Assembly (NCBI GenBank): GCA_051746205.1
Contig: JBNJEU010000009.1
Location: forward strand, 1-52,698
Length of the DNA stretch: 52,698 nucleotides
Source of the DNA: Thiohalospira sp051746205
GTDB taxonomy: Bacteria; Pseudomonadota; Gammaproteobacteria; Thiohalospirales; Thiohalospiraceae
Direction: 5' to 3'
The notes under the pieces are model-generated. The model was not told the DNA's origin. It did no database searches and saw nothing but the letters and a program-made list of their open reading frames with translations. The position numbers were made by a program, and so were the translations under genes. How positions within the stretch are numbered: the first letter of the stretch is position 1; each line of letters starts with the position of its first letter. Shown piece after piece: positions 20,383-27,600 of the stretch.

Positions 20383-21452
20383 TCGCACAGTGCCTCCTCC
20401 CGCCAGTAGCGTGACGGAACCACCGCTTGCGGTATCGGAGTGCCGTCGAGCCAGTGGCCAACCAAGCATTCGGCGTAGTGTGGTCCCCAGAAGGCACCGC
20501 GTCCACCGAAGCCGTTGAGGACCAGCAGGCGCGGATGGCGCGGGTGGGGCCCGACCACCGGAAGACGGTCCGGCAGGGTTGGACGCCAGCCGGCCCGGTG
20601 GTCCAGGACCGGTGTTGGCGCGTCGGTGCCGAGCATGGTTCGGGCCACTTCCAGTAAACGGTCGTACCCACCGGCACTCGGTCGCGCATCCCGCGGGGAT
20701 TGTTCGTGGGTCGCCCCCACGCGCAGAGTCTCGGCATCTCGAGGGACCAGCCACTGGTGGCGGTTCAGTGGTAGGGGGGGAGGATGAGCGGGGCGGGGCA
20801 GGGTCAGGACCTCGCCCTTCAGCGGGAAGACCGGGAGCCAGCGAAACCAGGGGTTGTCGACCACGGCGGTGCCCTCGCAGAAGAACACGGCAGCAAACTG
20901 CTCGTTGTCGAGGGTGACGTGGTCGTCCGCAACGAGCAGAGCGGCTCCTGTCGCCGGCGTGGAACGCAGGGCATCCCGGGTGTGCAACTCGTTCAGCAGC
21001 CCGTCGAGCAGGGGTTCGACGTCGATATGGCCGCCCCCGAGGATGGCCCCGCTGCCCTCGGGATCCGCGCACCCTCTCAGGGTACTGGCGGGGTCCACCG
21101 GGGCGAGCCAGGGGGCGTGGGAGGCCTCCCGTCGGCGCTTCTCCCACCGATCGCGTTCGGCAGGGTTGGCGAAGAGTCGTCGGATCGGCGCGGGATGCCA
21201 GAGCCGTTGCCCGATACGGCGCTCCGCTTCCGTATAGAGGCGGTGGGCGGCCTCAAGGCAGACCGCTGTGTTTTCGAGCAGCGTCAGACGCGGACCGGTG
21301 ACCGGGGAAACGAGTCCGGCGGCGACCCGAGAGGCCGACTCACCGGGTCGATGGGCGACGACGACGGTCTGGCCGCGCGCCTCCAGGGCAAGCTGGAGAC
21401 AGGCGCCGGCGAGCCCGTGGCCGACGATGAGCACTGGAAGGGCTGCGGACAT
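20379..21452 (-). CDS. FAD-dependent oxidoreductase, MnmC(o)/MnmL-like
   Basis: This is a 357-residue DAO-family flavoprotein. It has the N-terminal dinucleotide motif (VGHGLAGACL), a beta2 region ending in AHRPGESASRVAAGLVSPV, and the C-terminal FAD-binding stretch VLNGFGGRGAFWGP, much like the oxidase half of MnmC (xnm5s2U demodification). MnmC(o) and Bacillus MnmL (YurR) convert cmnm5(s2)U34 to nm5(s2)U34 in tRNA. The adjacent mnmM, overlapping by 4 bp, would finish the reaction to mnm5. It is first in the operon, 18 bp from a perfect FNR-type box. A general amine oxidase is the alternative; context favours tRNA. Confidence 0.8.
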   Translation of the reverse strand: MSAALPVLIVGHGLAGACLQLALEARGQTVVVAHRPGESASRVAAGLVSPVTGPRLTLLENTAVCLEAAHRLYTEAERRIGQRLWHPAPIRRLFANPAERDRWEKRRREASHAPWLAPVDPASTLRGCADPEGSGAILGGGHIDVEPLLDGLLNELHTRDALRSTPATGAALLVADDHVTLDNEQFAAVFFCEGTAVVDNPWFRWLPVFPLKGEVLTLPRPAHPPPLPLNRHQWLVPRDAETLRVGATHEQSPRDARPSAGGYDRLLEVARTMLGTDAPTPVLDHRAGWRPTLPDRLPVVGPHPRHPRLLVLNGFGGRGAFWGPHYAECLVGHWLDGTPIPQAVVPSRYWREEALCE

Positions 21453-21469
21453 CGGACGGCGTCTCGTTA

Positions 21470-21483
21470 TTGATCCAGATCAA
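21470..21483. promoter_or_regulatory. perfect FNR/Anr box between mnmL-like gene and fccA
   Basis: The 14 bases TTGATCCAGATCAA match the FNR/Anr consensus TTGAT-N4-ATCAA exactly. The centre is 21476.5. A rightward -10-like TATGAA at 21508-21513 puts the start near 21520, so the box would sit near -42, a class II activator position for fccAB. Leftward, a GATAAT-like -10 (21492-21497 on the minus strand) would start near 21485, so FNR binding would block the tRNA operon. The box is seen; both promoters are inferred. Confidence 0.7.
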
Positions 21484-21557
21484 GAACTCAAATTATCACG
21501 ATCCACTTATGAATGAGCCGCAGTGCGATACGCGCGGTGCGCGACAGGCGACGCTGC

Positions 21558-21694
21558 GGGCTGTCCGAGACGATAGCAGGTGCCGAGCCATGCCGACATG
21601 CCGGGGGTGCATTCATGCAAGATCATGCGCCAATGCGAAGACGGGGGGTGGACAGCCCCATCGCATTGGTGCAGATTCGATCAGGGCTGTCCAC
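21558..21694 (+). ncRNA. candidate structured leader (pseudoknot) upstream of fccA
   Basis: Two stems interleave. Stem A pairs 21627-21638 with 21661-21672 (12 bp, one G-U). Stem B pairs 21648-21658 with 21684-21694 (11 bp, perfect), and its left arm lies in the loop of stem A. The order A-B-A'-B' is that of an H-type pseudoknot. A second copy of GGGCTGTCC at 21558-21566 could compete for the left arm of stem B, allowing a switch. If transcription starts near 21520, all of this lies in the fccA 5' leader, ending 68 bases before the ATG. No known riboswitch class is recognised. Overlapping operators are an alternative reading. Confidence 0.45.
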
Positions 21695-21762
21695 GGGACG
21701 GCATGAACAGAATCAGAGAATACAACGCCACCCATTACACACAGGAATCGAGGAGATTTCGC

Positions 21763-22068
21763 ATGGCAAAACTGCGCCTTCCTCTCATCGCGCTTGGCGC
21801 CGCTGCCACCTTCATGGTGAGTGCGGCTCAGGCCGAAGTGACGCACGGCCAGCTGATGGCCAGCACCTGCTTTGCCTGCCACGGTGATCAGGGCATGAGT
21901 ACCGGAACCATCCCGAGCATCGGTGACTGGGACAAGGACGATCTGGCCGAGGCAATGCACGCCTTCCGCGCCGACGAGCGCATGTCCACGGTGATGGGAC
22001 GCCACGCCAAGGGCTATACCGACGAAGAAATCGAGGCCCTCGCCGAGTACATTGGCGGTCTCAACTAA
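21763..22068 (+). CDS. fccA: flavocytochrome c sulfide dehydrogenase, monohaem cytochrome subunit
   Basis: This is a 101-residue periplasmic cytochrome c. It has a Sec signal peptide (cleavage near AQA-E25), one haem site C36-F-A-C39-H40, and a C-terminal helix typical of small class I cytochromes (YTDEEIEALAEYIGGL). Met55 (QGMSTG region) or a Met in MSTVMGRHA could be the sixth ligand. It lies directly before the flavoprotein gene, so it should accept electrons from sulfide oxidation and pass them to other cytochromes. At about 77 mature residues it is a short single-haem type, not the dihaem subunit of Allochromatium. AGGAG lies 7 bp before the ATG. Confidence 0.85.
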   Translation: MAKLRLPLIALGAAATFMVSAAQAEVTHGQLMASTCFACHGDQGMSTGTIPSIGDWDKDDLAEAMHAFRADERMSTVMGRHAKGYTDEEIEALAEYIGGLN

Positions 22069-22111
22069 AACGGAATCCGTGGATACCGACTGAACACAGG
22101 GGGATGCAAGA

Positions 22112-23410
22112 ATGTTTGAACTGACTCGTCGTCAGATGCTCAAGACAATGGGTGCCGGTGCGGCCGCCAGTGGTCTCACGCTCTCCGGCTGCGCAAGCAG
22201 CGGCGGCGGCGCCAAAGGAGCTCACGTGGTCGTCATCGGTGGCGGCTTCGGCGGAGCCACCTGCGCCAAGTACCTGCGCACCTTCGACTCCGACGTCAAG
22301 GTGACCCTGATCGAGCCGAAGAAGAGCTACACCACCTGCCCGGCCTCCAACTGGTATCTGGGCGGTGTCCGGAAGAACCTGGACAGCATTACTCACGACT
22401 ACAGTGCCCTGAAGGACAAGCACGGCGCCAACGTGATCCACGACAAGGTGACCGGTGTCGATGTCGACAGCCGGAGCGTGCGTCTGGAGGGTGGCGACAC
22501 CCTCTCCTACGACCGCCTGGTGGTCTCGCCCGGCATCGACTTCCGCTGGGACGAGATCGAGGGGCTCGATGCCTCGACCACCGAGCAGGTCACCCACGCC
22601 TGGAAGGCCGGCGACCAGACCCGCTTGCTGCGCAAGCAGCTCGAGGGGATGGAAGACGGCGGCACCTTCGTTCTGGTGCCGCCGCCGAACCCCTTCCGCT
22701 GCCCGCCGGGACCGTACGAGCGGGCCAGCCTGATCGCCCACTACTTCAAGGAGAACAAGCCGCGTTCCAAGGTCCTGATCCTGGACCCGAAGGACGGTTT
22801 CTCCAAGCAGGGTCTGTTCGAGCAGGGCTGGGACGAGCTGTACGGCGACATGATCGAGTGGGTGCCCGCCTCCGATGGTGGCGGTGTGAACCGCATCGAC
22901 GCCGACAGCAAGACGGTGGTCCACAACGACAGCTTCGACGAGGTCAAGGGTGACGTGGTCAACTACGTCCCGGCTCAGAAGGCCGGCAAGCTGGCCTTCG
23001 ACATGGGTCTGACCAATGACAGCGGCTGGTGCCCGGTCAACCAGGAGACCTTCGAGTCCGAGATCCATCCGGGCGTGCACGTCATCGGCGATGCCAGCAT
23101 CGCCGGCGCCATGCCGAAGTCGGGTCACTCCGCCAACAGTCAGGGCAAGATGGCGGCCGCCGCCATCGTCGCCCAGCTGCGCGGTGACGATGTGGTGACG
23201 CCGTCCCACGTCAACACCTGCTACAGCCTGGTCGGCCCGAACTACGGCATCACCGTGGCCGCCGTCTATCGCCACTCGGATGGCGAGATCGGTGGTGTCG
23301 AGGGGGCCGGCGGTGTCAGCCCCACCGACGCCGGGACCGATTTCCGGCAGCAGGAAGCGGTCTACGCCCGCGGCTGGTACAACAGCATCTCCAAGGACGT
23401 CTGGGGCTGA
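22112..23410 (+). CDS. fccB: flavocytochrome c sulfide dehydrogenase, FAD subunit
   Basis: FccB oxidises sulfide to sulfur or polysulfide with FAD and a redox-active disulfide. The 432-residue protein has GGGFGG at 43-48, TTCPASNWYLGG (Cys76), FRCPPGPYERA (Cys197, the expected active Cys) and NTCYSLVGPNYG near the end. The N-terminus TRRQMLKTMG looks like a twin-arginine signal and is followed by the lipobox LSGC (Cys27), so the mature enzyme may be a Tat-exported lipoprotein held on the membrane. It is 43 bp after fccA and followed by strong hairpins. The family call is firm; the lipid anchor is inference. Confidence 0.93.
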   Translation: MFELTRRQMLKTMGAGAAASGLTLSGCASSGGGAKGAHVVVIGGGFGGATCAKYLRTFDSDVKVTLIEPKKSYTTCPASNWYLGGVRKNLDSITHDYSALKDKHGANVIHDKVTGVDVDSRSVRLEGGDTLSYDRLVVSPGIDFRWDEIEGLDASTTEQVTHAWKAGDQTRLLRKQLEGMEDGGTFVLVPPPNPFRCPPGPYERASLIAHYFKENKPRSKVLILDPKDGFSKQGLFEQGWDELYGDMIEWVPASDGGGVNRIDADSKTVVHNDSFDEVKGDVVNYVPAQKAGKLAFDMGLTNDSGWCPVNQETFESEIHPGVHVIGDASIAGAMPKSGHSANSQGKMAAAAIVAQLRGDDVVTPSHVNTCYSLVGPNYGITVAAVYRHSDGEIGGVEGAGGVSPTDAGTDFRQQEAVYARGWYNSISKDVWG

Positions 23411-23422
23411 GGCTCCGGGTAG

Positions 23423-23446
23423 CCGGTGACCCTTCGGGGTCGCCGG
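23423..23446 (+). terminator. UUCG-capped hairpin after fccB
   Basis: A 10-bp stem (23423-23432 with 23437-23446, one G-U) closes on a TTCG tetraloop, a very stable RNA hairpin, 13 bases past the fccB stop. There is no T-run directly after it, so it may protect the mRNA end or act together with the larger palindrome that follows. Confidence 0.55.
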
Positions 23447-23450
23447 TGCT

Positions 23451-23510
23451 CCCCGGGCAATAAAAAGGGGACGCGTCCCATTGGGCGCGTCCCCTTTTTA
23501 TTGCCCGGGG
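23451..23510. terminator. 60-bp palindrome, probable bidirectional terminator
   Basis: Arms 23451-23475 and 23486-23510 are perfect 25-bp reverse complements around a 10-base centre, and the centre itself can pair in part (CCCA/TGGG). Each arm contains an A5/T5 run next to GGGGACGCG, so a GC-rich stem followed by a U-run is present on both strands. It separates fccAB from the BTAD regulators. The size and perfection also resemble REP-type or RAYT-associated palindromes. Confidence 0.7.
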
Positions 23511-23530
23511 ACGTATGAAACGAGCATGCG

Positions 23531-23573
23531 AATTGCATCAATTGTCCCGGATTGTACGGAAATTGTTCATAAT
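23531..23573 (+). promoter_or_regulatory. possible promoter and operator of the BTAD genes
   Basis: This is an AT-rich island in GC-rich surroundings. It holds an inverted repeat AATTG-CAT-CAATT (23531-23543) and a good -10-like CATAAT at 23568-23573. The nearest -35-like hexamer (TTGTCC at 23542) is spaced 20 bp, which is too far for a strong promoter, so an activator may be needed. It lies 41 bp before the first regulator gene. Confidence 0.35.
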
Positions 23574-23614
23574 GGGTTACCATTGGCCATCCAGGAAGAG
23601 GTCTGGGAGACGGG

Positions 23615-24658
23615 ATGTCGGGACTGGTGATCGAATTGCTGGGCGAACCGCGTGTGAGCCTTGACGCACTTTCGCCGGTGGAGGGCGGCTTCGATCGCGC
23701 TCATCTGATCCTCTATTATCTGGCCGCGCACGCCGGCACTCCCCTGCGCCGGGCGCAATTGGTGGAGCTGTTCTGGGGCGGGATGGCCGCCGATGCCGGG
23801 CGCCTGAATCTCCGTCAGGCGCTTTACCGACTGCGCCGTGCCCTGCGGGAACCGCCTCAACTGGAGGTGTCCCGCTCCACCGTCTGTCTCCATCCCCACG
23901 GGATCGACATCGATCTGCTGGCCTTCGAGGGGGGTGGCACCGAGGCGAGTGCCCCGGAGGACGTTGTGGACCTCTATCGCGGTGACTTCCTTGATGGCGT
24001 GCCGTTATCAGGTCGGCTTCCCGACTACGAGGCGTGGGTTCTCGAGAGGCGGCGCCGGGTCCGGCATCGCCAACTGGGTTTTCTGGAGCGTTGCGCGCGT
24101 GGATGTGCGCAACGCGGTGATCTCGCCGGAGCTCTGATCCATGCCCGGCGTTATCGCGGATTCCTGGAAGGGCACGGCACCACCGAAGCGGAGCTGGATC
24201 GTGCCGATCGCTGGATCGCGGAGCTGGAAAGCGGCTCTCCGGGCGGTGTCGGTGAACTTCCCGTGACGGTGGTCCAGTTCGATGTGGTCTGGGACCGCGA
24301 CCCGGAAGAGATGCAGGAACTCCTGAGCGCGTCCCTTCCGGCGATCCAGGAGCGGCTGGAGGCTCGCGGGGCCCATGTCATCCCCTTCCCCGGTGGCGGG
24401 ATCACCGCCTATTTCGGCTATCCGGCGGTACGGAGTCACAAGGTGGAGGAGGCCGTGCGCGCCGCACGGGAGGTGATCGAACAGGGGGAGCCGACCCTGC
24501 GCGCCGGGATCCACACCGGTGCGATGGCATCCGTCGGCGCCGGAGGTCCGCCTGACCTGATGGGAACGGTCAGTGCCACCGCCTTCGACCTGGCGCGGGC
24601 CGCCGCGCCGGGCGAGATCCGGATCAGCCAGGCCGTCCGAGCCGGGATGTCGGGCTGA
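23615..24658 (+). CDS. BTAD-type regulator with degenerate cyclase domain (short form)
   Basis: This is a 347-residue protein. Residues 1-100 resemble the winged-helix and residues 110-205 the helical part of a SARP/BTAD activator (RLNLRQALYRLRRAL; YRGDFLDGVP; RRRRVRHRQLGFLERCAR). Residues 215-347 resemble a class III nucleotide cyclase. The first metal Asp is kept (Asp223 in VVQFDVV), but the second, normally in GDG, is GGG (260-262), so catalysis is unlikely. The protein stops at the end of that domain, with no ATPase or TPR. Its stop directly abuts the ATG of a longer homologue. It may be a cofactor or decoy for it. Confidence 0.75.
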   Translation: MSGLVIELLGEPRVSLDALSPVEGGFDRAHLILYYLAAHAGTPLRRAQLVELFWGGMAADAGRLNLRQALYRLRRALREPPQLEVSRSTVCLHPHGIDIDLLAFEGGGTEASAPEDVVDLYRGDFLDGVPLSGRLPDYEAWVLERRRRVRHRQLGFLERCARGCAQRGDLAGALIHARRYRGFLEGHGTTEAELDRADRWIAELESGSPGGVGELPVTVVQFDVVWDRDPEEMQELLSASLPAIQERLEARGAHVIPFPGGGITAYFGYPAVRSHKVEEAVRAAREVIEQGEPTLRAGIHTGAMASVGAGGPPDLMGTVSATAFDLARAAAPGEIRISQAVRAGMSG

Positions 24659-27600
24659 ATGCCAAGGGCGGCCGGTGTCCATGCCAGTGCGGGCGAAGGG
24701 AAGACTCTGCTGCGCCTGCTGGGTGAGCCGGTACTGGACGATCCGGTCCTGGTCCGGCCCCTGGGGGGGTGTGACAAGCGACTGCTGTTGATCGCTCTGG
24801 TCGCCCTGGAGGGCGAACTCTCGCGGGAAGATCTGGCGGGTCGACTCTGGCCGGAACTGGGGTCGGGGGCGGCCCGCAACAATCTGCGTCAACTCCTCCA
24901 CCACCTGCACACCCTGGAGACCGGGCCCGCCCCGCTTCTGGCCGTGAGCCGCCGAAGTGTGGCCCTGGACCCGTCACGGGACGTGGGTATCGACGTTCCG
25001 CGTTTCACCCGCCTGGCCGCTTCCAGGGAGCCGGCCGACTGGCGTGCGGCCAGTGAACTCTATCGCGGCCCGTTCCTCAACGATTGTCTGCCGCCCGAGG
25101 GGCTGGATACTCTCGAGGAATGGGTGTTCGGCTGGCGGACATGCCTGGAACAGCAGTATGTCGCCGTTTTGCGCGCCCTCCTGGAAGCGGCTCAGGAAAC
25201 GCGCGATCCCACAGCCACCGGCGAATGGGCTGCCCGGCTGGTGGCCCTGGAGCCATGGGACGAGGCCGCCCATTGCGCCCTGATCCGTGCCCGTCTGCGG
25301 CGCGGGGAGTACTCGGCAGCGCGGGCCGATTACCGGGCCATGGTCGATTCTCTGGACAGGGAGCTGGGGGTCACTCCATCCCGTGAGGCCGAGATGCTGC
25401 TCGAGGAACTGGATTCGGAACCTCCGGGCCTCGCATCGACGCCCCGGCCGGTGGAGCGTGTTGCAGGTCCCAAGGGTCGTCGCCGGGTGACTGCCGTCTA
25501 CCTCGAATTCGAACTGGAAGATGGCCGGGAACTGGCGAGTCTGGCCGAAGGGTTGCGCGAGCGTCGCGAGCGAGTCCGGGCGCGGTTCGAACGGGCCGAA
25601 GGCTACGCCGTGAACTATTTCGGTTCGGGACTGTTGGTCTACTTTGGCTATCCGATGGCTCGTGAGGATGCCGCGCAACGGGCGGTGGCCACGACTCTGG
25701 CCGTCGTGGGGGAGGTCCCCGGCGTACGTGCCGCCATCCACGCGGGGCTGGTCGTCTCCGGGATCAGCGCGGGCGCGGAACTGGCCGGGGAGACTCCCGC
25801 CCATACCCTTTGTCTGCGTCACCGGGCCACATTCGGCGAAGTGGTCATCAGTGCGTCGGTGCATGCGCTGGTGAGCGGCTACTTCGACTGCGAGCGTCTT
25901 TCCGACGAGCAGCCGGTGTGGTGCGTACGGGCCTCCTCGGGGGCTCGGGACCGTATCGAGGCGCGGCAGGCCCCCCTTTCGCCTCTGGTGGGGCGAGGGG
26001 CGGAGCTGGAGACGCTGCGCCGCTGGATGGCGGAACTCCAGCGAGGGGTTTCACGGATCGCGCTGGTGGAAGGTGAGGCCGGTGTGGGGAAGTCGCGTCT
26101 TTTGCATGTTCTGGCGCGGGAATGCCCGAGCGGCAGCGTGGCGGTCCGCCATATGCGCTGTCTGGAGAGCATGCGCGGGAGCCCCTTCTGGCCGATCATC
26201 GATGGTCTGGCGCGTTTTTCCGGCCTGGATCCCACCGCCACCGCCGCGGAACGACGGAGCCGGTTCCGGGGGTATCTCGCCACCTACTACACCGATCCGG
26301 AACCGGTTCTGGAGACCCTGTGGCCGTTGATGCAGGCCGATGCCGAGCGCATCGACAGCCCGAGGCCGCCGGGCGAGATCCAGAAGACCCTGATCGACCT
26401 GCTGGGTCGGTTGCGCGCGCGTTACCCGGTGCTCTTCTTCATCGAGGATCTGCACTGGGCCGATCGGGCGACCCTGGAACTGCTCCGGCGGCTGGCCGGG
26501 GTGATCGCGGACGGGCACGGTCCGTTGCTGGTCCTTGCCTCCACCCGGGCTGCCGGGGAACTGGCCGGGGGAGCGATTCCGGGCGAACGCGTGGTGCTCG
26601 AACCCCTGTCCACCGATGCCGCCCACGGCCTCGTGGCGGCCATCGCCGGTGGCCGGCTGGGCCGGGATGAAGCCGAACACCTGGTGCGCCGCTGTGACGG
26701 CGTGCCTCTGTATCTGGAAGAGGCCGTGCGCATGGTTGTGCAGACGGGGGAGTCGCCGGAGACCATCCCCGCGACCCTCCAGGACCTGCTTCTGGCCCGG
26801 ATCGATGCCCTGGACGAGTGGCGTGGATTGGCCCGGATCGCGGCCACCCTCCGTTACGAGTTCGATCGGTCGCTGCTGGCCGCCGTCAGCGGGTCCGATC
26901 CGGAAACCGTCGAACAGGGACTGGAGCGGCTGCTCGACGAAGGGGTCCTGGTCCATTGCGCCGACACGGAAAACGGGGCGCTGCGTTTTCGCCATGCCAT
27001 GCTGCAGGACGCCGCCTACCGTTCCCAGTTGCGCCAGGACCGGGTGCGGACCCACGGCCGCATTGCCCGGGTGGTCCGGGAACAGTTCCCGGACTTGGCC
27101 GAACAGCAGCCGGAATGGCTGGCCCACCACCTGGAGGCCGCCGGCGAGCGCGGGGAAGCCCTGCGGGAGTGGCGCCGGGGGGCGGAACTCGCCACGCGGC
27201 GTTCGGCCCACGGCGAGGCGATGGGCCACATCCGCCACGCCCTGACCCTGCTCGACGCCTTCCCCTCCGCCGCCGAGCGCGACCGGGAGGAATTGCTGCT
27301 GCGCATCGTCGAGGGCGCGCTGTATCTGGAACGGGACGGTTTCGGCTCCGAAAGCGCCGGGGAGGCCTTCGGTCGCGCCTGGGCGCTCTGTCAGGAAACC
27401 GGGACCGAGGGCTGGCCGCGCTTCTTTTCCCTCTGGGGTCTCTGGCAGGGCAGCAGTTCGCGGCGGGCGGGACGCAGCGCCAGCTTCGAGATGGCGCGGG
27501 AGCTGGAGGCCATCGCCAGGGCCAGCGGCGAGAGCGGTCTTCTGGCTCAGAGCCACTACGCCCTGGCTAACAACCACTTCTTCCGGGGCTGTTTTCACGA

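Larger units (their letters stand above)
21453..21762. other. divergent intergenic control region of mnmL-like gene and fccAB
   Basis: This 310-base stretch holds the FNR box (21470-21483), an AT-rich core at 21484-21514 that could carry back-to-back promoters, a perfect TGCAT-TC-ATGCA repeat at 21608-21619 that could be an operator, the interleaved stems at 21627-21694, and the fccA ribosome site AGGAG at 21751-21755. I see no small gene in it. Confidence 0.6.
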
